This document shows positions 44,193 through 53,314 of a stretch of DNA of 64,000 nucleotides, piece after piece. This DNA comes from CAWDDG01 sp963801065 (GTDB lineage Bacteria; Actinomycetota; Actinomycetes; Jiangellales; Jiangellaceae). Each line of letters opens with the position of its first letter. Position 1 is the stretch's first letter. Location: assembly GCA_963801065.1 (NCBI GenBank), contig CAWDDG010000008.1, positions 434,001 to 498,000 on the forward strand, read 5' to 3'. The notes under the pieces were generated by a model. The model did no database searches. It saw only the letters and a list, made by a program, of their open reading frames with translations, and was not told the origin of the DNA. A program made the position numbers and the translations under genes.

Positions 44193-46259
44193 CTAGCCGA
44201 GATGCGCGGCCAGGAAGGCGAGCTGGTCCGCGGCCAGGTCGACCGTGCGCGAGACCGCGCGGGCGCCGTGGCCGACCTCGCCCTCGGCCCGGATCAGAAC
44301 CGGGCCTCGCTCGGGCTCGGCGCTGGTCGCCGCCTGCAGCGCCGCGCACATCTTGCGGGCGTGCATGGGGTCGACGCGGGTGTCTCCGTCGAACACCGTG
44401 AAGAGGACCGCCGGATAGGCGGCGCCTTGGCGAACGTTGTGGTACGGCGAGTACGACAGCAGCCAGGCAAGTTCCTCGGGATCGCTGGCCGTGCCGTACT
44501 CGTCGTCCCAGGTGGCGCCGAGCCCGAACATCTCGTAGCGCACCATGTCGAGCAGCGGGGCCGAGCACACGGCCGCACGGTAGAGCTCAGGCCGTTGGGT
44601 GATCGCGGCGCCGACCAGCAGCCCGCCGTTCGAGCCACCGGAGACCGCGAGCTGCTCGGTCGTGGTCCACCCGTTCTCGACGAGGTAACCGGCTGCGGCG
44701 TGGAAGTCGTCGAAGACGTTCTGTTTGTGCTCGCGCATCCCGGCCCGGTGCCAGGTCTCGCCCTCCTCGGCGCCGCCCCGCAGGCCGGCGACCGCCCAGA
44801 CCCCACCGGCCTCGACCCAGGCCAGGATGCTTGCGGAGTAAGCCGGCGTGAGCGCGAGTCCGAAGCCGCCGTAGCCGTAGAGGACCGCGGGCCGCGGGCG
44901 ATGGCCTTCCTCCGCCGGGGAGACGACGACCATGCGAACGGCGGTGCCGTCCTTCGAGCGGTAGGTCACCTGCCGCGAACGCACGGAGGGGACGTCGACC
45001 TTGCCCGGGCTCTCGGCCCACGTGGTCAGGGCGCCGGCGCGTGCGTCGTAGCGCAGCACGCGGGTGGGAGTGGTGTGGTCGGTGTAGGCGAACCACGCCT
45101 CGTGTCCGCCCTCGGGCCGCTCCGACAGGCCGCCGACGCTCCCGAGACCGGGAAGATCGAGCCGGTCGAGCGGAGTGCCGGTGCCGAGGTCGCAGACAGT
45201 CACCTCGGAGATCGCGTGCCGGGTCCGGCTCGCGAGGAGCACCGGCCGGTCGAGGTCGTCCAGGATCGCGTAGTCCTCGAGGACCGCCTCCGGATCCTCT
45301 GGGAGGAGGTCACGCCAGTGGTCGGGTTCCGGTTGCACGGGATCGGCGACAGCCAGGCGCCCTCGTGGTGCGTCGCGGTCGGTCCAGACGTAGAGCCGCC
45401 CGTCGCGGCCGACGTGGGGGTAGCTGCGCGCGTCCACGCCGACCTGGACGGATCGCAGTTCCGGCGTCGCAGCGTCGGACGTCGTGAGATCTGCCAGCCA
45501 GAGGTCGTTGCGCGGTGCCGTTCCCTGCGCCGCGGTCACCACCAGCCACCGACCGTCGCGACTGACGGAGACGCCGTAGTAGTTGGTCTTGTCCAGGCCC
45601 GCCCCGAAAACCTCGACGTCGTCGGCGGGGTCGCTGCCGACCCGGTGCAGATAGACCCGCCGGTGGAACTGTTCTTCGCCGGCCGGCACCGTGTCCGGTG
45701 CGAGCCTGCGCACGTAGTAGAACGCCTTGCCATCCGGCAGCCAGGCGACCGGCGAGTACCTCGCCCGGTCGATGGGCCCTTCGACGTCTCCGCCGGTCGC
45801 CACGTCGAGCACACGCAGCACCGACTCCTCGGTGCCACCGGCGGAGAGCTGGTAGGCCAGCAGCTCGCCCTCCTTGGACGGCTGCCAGGTGTCAAGCGTC
45901 GTCGCCCCCGTGGGGTCCACGGCGATCGGGTCGACGAGCGTTCGCTCGGTACCGTCCGGGTCGACGGTCAACAGCAACGCGTGCTCCTGGTCGGATGCAC
46001 GCCGGGTGTGGAAGGCGCGGTCGCGCCGCCACGCGGGCGTGCCCACGGAGCCGGCCCGCAGGAGCTCGGCCAGCCTGATCCGGAAGCTTCCCAACGTGCT
46101 CCAGCGCTCCCTGTGCGCGGCGAGCAGGTCGGCCTGGGCCCGTGACCAGTCGACTGTCGCGGGATCGGCCGGGTCCTCGAGGCGGCGGTAGGGGTCGGGC
46201 ACGGTGCGACCGTGCAGGACGTCGACGTCGTCTCCTCGGGGCGCGGACGGGTACGTCAC
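44193..46259 (-). CDS. Prolyl oligopeptidase (S9A)
   Basis: The 688-residue serine peptidase has an N-terminal seven-bladed propeller and a C-terminal hydrolase domain with Ser in VSGGSNGGLLVG, Asp in VFDGDTRVDP and His in EGEVGHGAR. It cleaves short proline-containing peptides in the cytoplasm; no signal peptide is seen. GTG 46259 begins TYPSAPRGDD, where homology starts (HGRTVPDPYRRLED); the open frame continues upstream but is non-homologous. Confidence 0.93.
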   Translation of the reverse strand: MTYPSAPRGDDVDVLHGRTVPDPYRRLEDPADPATVDWSRAQADLLAAHRERWSTLGSFRIRLAELLRAGSVGTPAWRRDRAFHTRRASDQEHALLLTVDPDGTERTLVDPIAVDPTGATTLDTWQPSKEGELLAYQLSAGGTEESVLRVLDVATGGDVEGPIDRARYSPVAWLPDGKAFYYVRRLAPDTVPAGEEQFHRRVYLHRVGSDPADDVEVFGAGLDKTNYYGVSVSRDGRWLVVTAAQGTAPRNDLWLADLTTSDAATPELRSVQVGVDARSYPHVGRDGRLYVWTDRDAPRGRLAVADPVQPEPDHWRDLLPEDPEAVLEDYAILDDLDRPVLLASRTRHAISEVTVCDLGTGTPLDRLDLPGLGSVGGLSERPEGGHEAWFAYTDHTTPTRVLRYDARAGALTTWAESPGKVDVPSVRSRQVTYRSKDGTAVRMVVVSPAEEGHRPRPAVLYGYGGFGLALTPAYSASILAWVEAGGVWAVAGLRGGAEEGETWHRAGMREHKQNVFDDFHAAAGYLVENGWTTTEQLAVSGGSNGGLLVGAAITQRPELYRAAVCSAPLLDMVRYEMFGLGATWDDEYGTASDPEELAWLLSYSPYHNVRQGAAYPAVLFTVFDGDTRVDPMHARKMCAALQAATSAEPERGPVLIRAEGEVGHGARAVSRTVDLAADQLAFLAAHLG

Positions 46260-46330
46260 GTCGGCTGACTCTAGGCGGGATCGGCGAAGCTCAGGCCCGC
46301 ACGTCAGCCCGTCGTCCACTGCCGCGGAGC

Positions 46331-46705
46331 CTAGCCGAAGTGAACACGTAGGCCTCGACGCCGGGGGCAAGAAATGTGATCTCGAATGTGCGGTCGGTGA
46401 TCGATCCCCGCTCGCGAACCAGCTCGATGAGCACTCGGAAGGGTGCAGACGCACCTCGCACACGCGGTCCCATGACGAGATGGACGTCGCGGGCGTGGAA
46501 GCGGAACACGATGCGCCGATCGGCTCGATTCAGGACGCTCGCCCGCCTCCCAACCGTCCACTCCCCCGATAGAGCCCAGTGGTTGAGCTTCAACGGGTCC
46601 GGGGCGATGTAGGTGCTGGGTTCGTCGAGCTCCGCACCGCCCGAAGCCGCAAAGTTCTGGGCTTGCTCGTAGCCGATGTAGGTCTGGGGACTCTGGCGAC
46701 AACGG
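46331..46705 (-). pseudogene. DipZ-like thioredoxin-domain C-terminal remnant
   Basis: On the minus strand, two frames encode the C-terminal carbohydrate-binding-like domain of DipZ proteins. The pieces are TYIGYEQAQNFAASGG, STYIAPDPLKLNHWALSGEW, RRIVFRFHARDVHLVMG, then DRTFEITFLAPGVEAYVF. About 25 residues are deleted after FRVLI, and a one-base loss shifts the final FG-stop to TAG 46331. The membrane and thioredoxin parts are gone: the fragment stops at the decayed integrase. Confidence 0.75.
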
Positions 46706-46739
46706 CCCAGGAGGGCAGGTACTTCTAGGCGGGCGACCC

Positions 46740-47746
46740 GTCGGCTCGGGGAACGCTAACGCGGCGAGTGTCATCGCCGCCGAGGCGTGGCCGAGCATCC
46801 GCTGCACCGCCTTGACGTTCGCCCCAGCGGCAACCGCCAGACTCGCGGCCGTATGGCGAAGGTCGTGCGGCGTCAATCTGCCGAGGCCGGCTTGCTGCAC
46901 AGCTCGATTCCAGACCCGGGTCCGGAAGTTGGTGTTCCGTAGCGGTCCACCGGCCGGCGACGGAAGACCAGATCATCAGGGCCCATGCCGGCCACCTGCT
47001 CGGCAAGCGGGCCGACCAGGAAGCGAGGCAGCGGCACCTGGCGGATCTGATGCGACTTCGGCGTCCCTCGACCAACTTGCCGCGCACCTCGGCGAACGCA
47101 CGGACGACATGCACCCGGCGGCGGAAGAGGTCGATCCGGGCCACCCGCAGGGCAGACATCTCGCCCCAGCGCAGGCCGGTGTACGCGAGAAACCCCATCA
47201 GGAGCTCGTAGCCGCCACACGCCGACGCGAGATCCTCGACCTGGTCGTGATCGAGGAAGACCACCTCGCCACGCTGCGGCCGGGGGAGACGCACTCCCTT
47301 GGCCGGATTCCTCGCCGACCGGCCATCGTGAACCGCATGATCCAGCGCTAACGACATCACGCGGTGCGCATACCTCACCGTCGCCGGCGCCAGCCCCACC
47401 GCCGACAACCGCTGCACCCAGTCTGTCACATCCGCGTACGACACCGCGCTCAACGGCACCCGCTCCCACGCCGGCAAGATCTGCGAGCGCATCGCCACCG
47501 CGTAGCGCTCCGCCGTTGACGGCTTCAGCTGCGCCTGACTCGCAAGCCAGGCTCGCGACCAGTCACCGAACCGGACCCGAGACAACGTCGGATCAATCCA
47601 CTCGCGCGGGAGCGAGCAACCTCGACGCCGGCGAGCCACCGCACCGCGTCAATCTTGCGGTCGAAGTGCTTCGAATGCTCGCGACCCCGAACGTCTCGGA
47701 ATCGAGCACGCCAACGGCCATCAGGGCGCCTGGCAACGTTGCCCAT
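46740..47746 (-). pseudogene. Tyrosine integrase, frameshifted
   Basis: Pieces in three frames rebuild a phage-type integrase. There is a basic N-terminal arm (GNVARRPDGRWRARFRDVRG), a SAM-like core-binding domain (VRFGDWSRAWLASQAQLKPS), and catalytic Arg in TGLRWGEMSALR. LPRFLVGPLAEQVAG follows in another frame, then LTPHDLRHTAASLA (HxxR) and QRMLGHASAAMTL in a third. The expected catalytic Tyr after GHASAAMTL is lost to another frameshift. At least three frameshifts show a dead enzyme. Its start overlaps the tail of a RepSA-like gene, the hallmark of an actinomycete integrative element. Confidence 0.85.
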
Positions 47747-48160
47747 CAGGCCCTCCGATGATCAGCACAGTCGTCTGGTCGGTGTCGGGGTCGTCGTCGC
47801 CCGGCAGCTCACGTACAGCGGCGTCGCGGTCGAGTCCCGGTGGTCGTTGTCGCCAAATGCGACGTGCGCGCCGCAGGGCGCCGAAAGTGACCGAGTAGCG
47901 GCGGGACTGGTAACCGGGTGCCCGCGATACCCAAGCGTTGCCAAGCAAGCTGCGAGCCGGCCGTAGCCGTCCCCGGGCGGTCGCAGCCAGCAGCTCGGCC
48001 GTGGCGATCAGCCGCACCGCATGCCGGGATGCGCCGACCGAGGCGGCGTGCGTGGCGGAGACGATGCGGCTGGGCAGTCCGAAGTCCTCGGTGGTCTTCG
48101 TCAGGTACTTGGCCAGGTAGGCGGCGACCTTCTCCGGGTGCGCCGGTAGCTACTTCTTCA
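47721..48160 (-). pseudogene. RepSA-type replication initiator remnant
   Basis: The frame from about 48160 reads HPEKVAAYLAKYLTKTTEDF, GLPSRIVSATHAASVG, then RRYSVTFGALRRARRIW and ends at 47721. These are the C-terminal motifs of pSAM2-type RepSA initiators. The N-terminal catalytic part is absent, the frame has no start, and the usual tail is replaced where the integrase begins. No excisionase gene lies between, as expected after an internal deletion. Confidence 0.75.
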
Positions 48161-48325
48161 GGTCGAAGCAACAAGCCAGGGTGGCCGGGGCCTTCCCTCG
48201 TCCTTGTCTTTCGCTGTCCGGTTGGATGCGGCCCCCTGGCAACCGCTGGCCCGGCCTACGGACGCGGGGAGCGACACCGTCGGAAGAGTGCCCCGAACGT
48301 CTACCTTGATCGCTAACCTCCAGCC

Positions 48326-49277
48326 ATGGCGGAAGAGCAGAGGAAGCGACACGGCCCGACCTTCCTTGATATCGGGGCCTTCCTGGTTGCGGTTGGCCTT
48401 GGCCTGTTTGTCTTCTGGGTTGTGACGGAGTGGTCCCTCAAGGACCGAAATCTGGTGGCCAGCGCGTCAAGTGCTGCCGCTGCGGTGGCTGTTTCTACGC
48501 TGACCGCGTTTCTTCTCTTTCGGGCAACCCAGCAGGCCCGCGCGGCTGTTGACGCGCTAAACGAGCAACAGCAATTGACGAAACAGCAGCAGGAAACCAG
48601 TGCCGCAGAGATAGCAGTAATGTCGGAACGGCTTGACATTGAGAAAGCCGACAGCCAGGAAGCCCGCTGTGAGGCACGCCTCGCTTATGAGGAGGCTGCA
48701 AAGTCCCGTTGGGATGCGAACGGCCTGCGAGTAATCATGCGCCTCGGCGGTATTGGAAGTGAACGGCGGTATCAAGGTAGAACGGTCGGACAGGAGCAGT
48801 CATTTGAGGTAGGACCGGACGTGGTCATCAATGACTTTGAAGTTGAATACACGACGGAAATCCTCCTGGACAACTACTGGTCCAATCCCGGCAGAGGTTC
48901 AAATCTATGAACCTCAAGGACTTGGGACGATCAATACTCCGACTGACGGCAGTCCCATCTATCTTGAGCCACGCGCTACATTGACTTTCGCGTGGCGAAT
49001 TCGGCTGCATGGCGAGATGATCCGCACTTGCGCGCAACAGGGAGGGTGGCGACAGAATGAGGAGGGAGTGTACACCTGGGTCCATGAGTGGTATGCGACT
49101 GTCGTCGACCCCTGGCGGACGGTATGGGATGAATTGAGACTTCGGCAGACGCTTGAAGGGCCAAAGATGGACGGGACGCGCGTTGTTGTCGGATATTTCC
49201 TTTCACGGGCAATGAACGAGTTGCGACGGTCGGTAGGAGTTATCACGCACTCATGGAGCGAGAGAACCGCCTCTTGA
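48326..49277 (+). pseudogene. Membrane/coiled-coil gene with one frameshift
   Basis: ATG 48326 opens a protein with two hydrophobic helices (FLVAVGLGLFVFWVV; SSAAAAVAVSTLTAFLL), a Gln/Glu-rich coiled coil and a beta-rich domain. It stops at 48910, but the next frame continues the same domain (AEVQIYEPQGLG, LEPRATLTFAWRIRL) to TGA 49277. One extra C in the CCC near 48890 explains the break. Total would be about 316 residues. Base composition is clearly lower in GC than the neighbours, suggesting transfer with the integrative element. Function unknown. Confidence 0.65.
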
Positions 49278-49318
49278 TGCCACGGAGCAACGAGAAACCA
49301 CGATAGGGGGTCTTTGAG

Positions 49319-49486
49319 GTGTATAGCGAACTCAGCATCACACTCGTCCGAGGCGAAAGAGGGGACGACGTAGACGAGATAGTGATTATCTCTGAGCTGC
49401 TATTCGACCGCGTGGACGCAGGGGCGGTCTGGGAAGAGTTCGGAGAACTCTTCAGATCACGACAAGAGCACCCCATGGATGCATGA
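49319..49486 (+). CDS. Small acidic protein, 55 aa
   Basis: GTG 49319 after GGGGG opens a 55-residue acidic protein (MYSELSITLVRGERGDDVDE, then VIISELLFDRV and AVWEEFGELF). Composition is low-GC like the upstream gene, and the stop overlaps the next ATG by 8 bp, a sign of coupling in an accessory cluster. No known family; it could be part of a toxin-antitoxin or defence-type locus, but I see no diagnostic motif. Confidence 0.45.
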   Translation: MYSELSITLVRGERGDDVDEIVIISELLFDRVDAGAVWEEFGELFRSRQEHPMDA

Positions 49487-49890
49487 TTGTTTCGACATCT
49501 ACGAGCAGCGGCGGGTACGCGAATGGGGCGGATCGGGCTTCTCCTGAGAACTCATCGTTGAGATGGGCGAGGCAGTGCCCGAAGCCGTCTTTCTCTACGG
49601 ACTCGACAAGACGCTCGATAGGTTGAATCCAGCGCCTTGGGGTCCGGAAGCAAAACCCGCTGGATCGTGATCGGGCACTTGATAGGGCGAAATGGACAGT
49701 AGCATCCGGAAGTCCCTCCCTCCAGCGTTCACAGATCGGTGAGCCACTAGTAGAGGAACATGACCTGGAGCGGAATCGTTGGACCTTCACATTCCGCCCC
49801 GGCAATGGATATGAATACGTCACAGAAGTGGGGTTGCGCAGAGAGTTGCCTGAATCCACTAGGATGACCCGCACAAGGCTCGACACTTAG
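49479..49890 (+). pseudogene. Decayed accessory gene
   Basis: ATG 49479 begins MHDCFDIYEQRRVREWGGSG and stops after 22 codons. The same frame resumes VEMGEAVPEAVFLYGLDKTL. A different frame then reads LGVRKQNPLDRDRALDRAKW, SLQRSQIGEPLVEEH and WTFTFRPGNGYEYVTEVGL to TAG 49890. The coherent protein-like pieces broken by one stop and one frameshift indicate a pseudogene of about 135 codons with lower GC. Family not recognised. Confidence 0.5.
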
Positions 49891-50094
49891 GCCAGACGCA
49901 AGAAGGGCCCCTCCCCGGTAGTTGCCTATCAGCTAGCCCCGGGCTAAGGACTCGCTCGAGGAGGCAGTGGGCCGCCAGTGCCAAGGTTCAGATGATGGGT
50001 TACACGCTGGCTCCACATGATGCGTAACAGCGGCTGTCCCTACAGATCAGGTTGTGTAACGCAGCGTCACAAGCGAGTGCTCCTCCGCCGCCTA

Positions 50095-50787
50095 TCAGAC
50101 CAGGAGTACTAGTCCCGACAGGATGAGCCACAGCGACTAGGCTATGTAGGTGATCGGGATAATGGTGCCCGCGAGCTTCCAGCTGTGCTCCTCGAAGCGG
50201 CTGACGAACTCCAGGGAACCGATAATGAGCAGCGCTCCGATGATTATCCCCGGCCACGCGAGCCACGCGGTAAACGCGGAGGACTGGAGCATCGCGACGC
50301 AGACGAGCATCGTCCAGGCGCCGGTAAGGAGATAGCCGAGACATTCCCCGATCCCGACCTCGAGGTAGCGGTGGAACGAGTCGAAGACCACCGCGGTGGC
50401 GTCGCGTGTCGCCTGGCTCGATGCAGGATCGGCGTACACGCGCGCGAGCTCGGGCACGAGGAACGGCCAGCGCACAAGCCCGAGGAACTGCACGACGCCC
50501 GCGAGGACACAGACCACGGTCGCCGTGGGCACGATCGCGAGGTCGTCACGTGCCAGCACTTGTCCCACGAGAACGGCAAGCGGCGCGAGCAGCACGGCGG
50601 TCAGCATGAAGCTGTACCAGACCAGCTTGAGGCTCACCCGCCGGCCAGAAAGCGGCCCAGGATGTCCACGGTTGGGCTGCGCAGGATGTCCGGATAGTCG
50701 AAACGTCGCGCGAGCAGGAAGAAGAACGCGTTGAACGCGAGCGGCAGCTAGGATGAGCAGAACGCCTGCAGCGTCTTCCAGGTTCAC
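50095..50787 (-). pseudogene. DUF4386 membrane protein, frameshifts and nonsense
   Basis: Homology to DUF4386 starts at GTG 50787 (NLEDAAGVLLIL), jumps frame to PLAFNAFFFLLARRFDYPDI and SPTVDILGRFLAGG, then jumps again to SLKLVWYSFMLTAVLLAPLA. From there it is intact until TAG at 50137-50139, where WSLWL would be expected. Past it the same frame gives SLWLILSGLVLLV and TGA at 50095. So there are two frameshifts and one Trp-to-stop change. Confidence 0.75.
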
Positions 50788-51366
50788 CGATCTGTCGTCC
50801 CGGCGACCTCGGGTGCCGGCCGCCCGGAGCAGCGACGCGAGGAGCAGCCAGGTCAGCAGCCCGTATACGAGTACTACGCTGGCGCCGAAGTTCGTGAATT
50901 GCTCCTCGACGTTCGTCGTGATCACATACGACGTCACGAACGAGCGAAGCGCCCAGGCGGGCGGGTTCGCAACCGCCCACCAGAACGCACCAGGGACCCG
51001 ATGTCGTGCGAACACCAGCGCCTGCGCCACCCCGACACCGACCCCGGTCGCGGCACCGATAAGGACAACGTCTCCTCGATCGGTACAGTAATCAACGAGC
51101 GCGGCTCCGGCGGCTAGGCCCAGGGCCATCCCCACAACCGTCGCCGGGATCCACAACCACGAGACCCACTGCCGCAACACAAACCACTCTGCCGCTCCAA
51201 TGATCGCGCCCGCGATCAGGCCCCCAGCAAGCGCTGCCCCCACGGAATCGACTCCGTCAACAACGAGATCTGCGATAAGGCCCCCGATCGGGAAGCGGAC
51301 CAGAACCGCCACGAACCAAAGCCACCATCGGAGCGCCTTACTCGTCCTGCCGCCTTGCGTACCCAT
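50137..51366 (-). CDS. Membrane protein run-on with DUF4386 remnant
   Basis: From ATG 51366 (ribosome site AAAGGGG) about 190 residues form a complete-looking membrane protein with some six helices (LWFVAVLVRFPIGGLIADL, GGLIAGAIIGAAEWFVL, LVYGLLTWLLLASLL). The frame then runs without a stop into the DUF4386 pseudogene and ends at the nonsense codon, giving a 409-residue chimera. The native first protein probably ended near 50790. Members of the first type are uncharacterised membrane proteins. Confidence 0.5.
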   Translation of the reverse strand: MGTQGGRTSKALRWWLWFVAVLVRFPIGGLIADLVVDGVDSVGAALAGGLIAGAIIGAAEWFVLRQWVSWLWIPATVVGMALGLAAGAALVDYCTDRGDVVLIGAATGVGVGVAQALVFARHRVPGAFWWAVANPPAWALRSFVTSYVITTNVEEQFTNFGASVVLVYGLLTWLLLASLLRAAGTRGRRDDRSVNLEDAAGVLLILAAARVQRVLLPARATFRLSGHPAQPNRGHPGPLSGRRVSLKLVWYSFMLTAVLLAPLAVLVGQVLARDDLAIVPTATVVCVLAGVVQFLGLVRWPFLVPELARVYADPASSQATRDATAVVFDSFHRYLEVGIGECLGYLLTGAWTMLVCVAMLQSSAFTAWLAWPGIIIGALLIIGSLEFVSRFEEHSWKLAGTIIPITYIA

Positions 51367-51949
51367 GATCGTGCCCCTTTCGGATGCATAGATCCACATC
51401 ACCGTACTCACATCCGAGCCGACGGCCACGACTCATGGTCTTTAGATCCACATCGGGCGCGGACGCAGGGACGGTGCGTGTGGCGTGCGGTCGCACGAGG
51501 AACAGGCTGCGGCGAGCTCGACGTCCCCCGATGTGCGCCAGCCGGCATCCAAACCACCCTCGCCAAGTCCCTGCGCACACTCTCATCGGCACGCCCGAAC
51601 GTGTCGGTAGGGGCACGGCGTGCCTCCGGATGCGGCTCTCGATGATTACGCACAGAGCGGAGGATGCACCGCTGTCCGATCACGATGTCACCTATCAAGT
51701 GAAGCCGGCGCGTCACCCATCAAGTGAAGCCGGCGCGTCACCCATCAAGCGGAGTACGACAGCAGTGGGCCGCCAGACCGGTGAGAACTTCCTCTACTCC
51801 GTCAAGGCGCAGGCTGCGCCTGCGCGGGCGGCGCGCTGCGGGCGGCGCTGCCGCGCCGTCCTCGCGCGCCACCGCCAGAGCGAGCCTGGGCCAAGGTGAG
51901 GACTGGGCGTCGAAGTAAGGTCAGGCGCGGACCCATCTTGCGTCTCGGC
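51367..51949. other. Intergenic region with tandem repeats
   Basis: About 580 bp without a supportable gene. It carries the 25-bp tandem repeat listed separately and the promoter region of the membrane protein gene. A GC-rich stretch near 51800-51890 has several overlapping Arg/Ala-rich shadow frames. Confidence 0.45.
51687..51752. repeat. 25-bp tandem repeat, 2.6 copies
   Basis: The unit GTCACC[T/C]ATCAAGTGAAG plus CCGGCGC occurs at 51687-51711 and 51712-51736, followed by a partial third copy that diverges after ATCAAG. It lies in a non-coding, element-derived region. Confidence 0.85.
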
Positions 51950-52273
51950 CTAGCTTCTTGCGGCCTCCGAGCCGCCGAGCAATTCCGCGATGAGGGCCCA
52001 TCCGGTCAACAGCAGCAGCGCAGCGACCGGCGTGGTCAAGCCGAAGAATGTCGCCCAGTCCATTTCAGCGGACACGTCAGCGTCGCTCGCCCCCGTCAGC
52101 GCAATACAGAGGAACTCCACGTATCCCACATAAATGATGCCGCAGGCCGCTACAACCGCGACGATGACGCGCCCGATGACACGACGCGTGTCCGTGCGCC
52201 CATTGATCCAGCGCCGCGTGCGCTGTCCCTGGCGGAGTTCGACGACCAACGTGAGCAGCAGCAGGGGCTGCAC
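51950..52273 (-). CDS. Small three-helix membrane protein
   Basis: The 107-residue frame (GTG 52273) has three hydrophobic helices (PLLLLTLVVEL, VIVAVVAACGIIYVGYVEFL, FFGLTTPVAALLLLTGWALI). The N-terminal codons FYSLVAQVQ just upstream in the same frame look coding too, so the true start may be lost in the junction with the AlkZ-like pseudogene. Possibly itself a 5'-truncated relic. Family unknown. Confidence 0.45.
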   Translation of the reverse strand: MQPLLLLTLVVELRQGQRTRRWINGRTDTRRVIGRVIVAVVAACGIIYVGYVEFLCIALTGASDADVSAEMDWATFFGLTTPVAALLLLTGWALIAELLGGSEAARS

Positions 52274-52279
52274 CTGAGC

Positions 52280-53265
52280 AACCAGCGAGTAGAAGGGGTG
52301 CCAGCGCCAGATAAGGCTGCAGGTCGAACTCGACGTGGTCGTTGGCGATGATGCGGCGCATGGCGGCGAGGAGTTGTGCGTCGACCAGGGCCATCCCGGC
52401 CGCGGTCTCCCGGGTGCGCGGCACGTTGCCGGCGGCGTAGAGCACCGAGCGGGAGTCTGGTAGCCGCGGTATGTCTCGTCGAGGATCTGAAGAAGGTGGC
52501 CAGCTGGCTCCTGCGGTCCACAGGGGGAATCGGCGGGGGCGTGCCAGAAGGTGCGCCGTCGTGCTGGAATGAGTCGAGCTGATCACGCACCTGCTGAAGG
52601 CCGGCGCGCACGTCAGTGAGGGTTAGCGTCGCCCAGTAGGCGAGGTCCGCTCGGTCGCGGGCATGCCCGGTGAAGTAGCGCAGGGCGAGCTCGGCCAGGG
52701 CCTCGATCTGCCCGAGCCGGCGTGGTGTCGGCACGCGCCTGCCCATCAGTGCGTAGGTGTGCTCGCCATCGATGACTCTCCGCTGCAGATCAACTGTTCA
52801 GCTCTGCGTGGGCGAGCAGGATCATCAGCATCTGCCCGCCGCTCGGGATACCGCGCCGCGCAGCTCGTCAGCCAGCTGCGAGCGGGTGAGCTGTCCTCGA
52901 CTCGCCAATGCCTGCGTGACGCCGGAGACGGCGTGCTCAATCGCGCGCTCGTCGAGGCCGTGGGTGCGGCGCAGCTGCTGCCCGGTGACCCGCCGTACCG
53001 GGGACCGGTCAGGTCCACAAGCCAGCCGATGTCCTCGGCCTGGACGAAGTGCCACGTGGGCCGCAGCACGTGCGTACGCAGGACGGCGCCGTCGTAGAGG
53101 AGAGTCGACAGGTCGCCCTGATCCGGGTTCGTGTGCGCGAGGCCACCGCCCAGGCCGCCTGACTGGGGTTCTCTGCCTGGACGGCCAACAGCGCACCGAC
53201 AACCTCGCGCGCCGAGTCGGCGTGCGGCGAGACCAGGTGCTGACTCCGCAACCGCCAGCGAGCAA
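52280..53265 (-). pseudogene. Winged-helix AlkZ-like DNA-binding protein, multiply frameshifted
   Basis: Pieces in all minus frames line up as a DUF1006/AlkZ-type protein. In order they are DIARWRLRSQHLVSPHADSA, AEDIGWLVDLTGPR, RRTHGLDERAIEHAVSGVTQ, LTRSQLADEL, SLICSG-like segments, TYALMGRRVPTPRRLGQIEA, DLAYWATLTLTDVRAGL, HLLQILDETYRGYQ and LAAMRRIIANDHVEFDL. Five or more frame changes are needed. AlkZ is a DNA glycosylase that unhooks crosslinks; this copy is dead. It begins 49 bp from the divergent DUF3467 gene. Confidence 0.75.
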
Positions 53266-53314
53266 TGTCTAGGTCCTGCGTGCCGATGATCACCGGAGGT
53301 TGCATCCTGGGGGG

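Noticed and set aside
44073..46145. 690-codon plus-strand frame opposite the peptidase
   Set aside because: Antisense shadow of prolyl oligopeptidase, which has its Ser, Asp and His motifs in order.
49452..49886. 144-codon minus-strand frame in the low-GC cluster
   Set aside because: The plus strand gives coherent protein-like pieces such as WTFTFRPGNGYEYVTEVGL; the minus frame has no ribosome site and reads as shadow.
49966..51776. CAGTGGGCCGCCAG present near 49966 and again near 51763 as possible element ends
   Set aside because: Only 14 bp shared, with different flanks; not enough to call attachment sites or terminal repeats.
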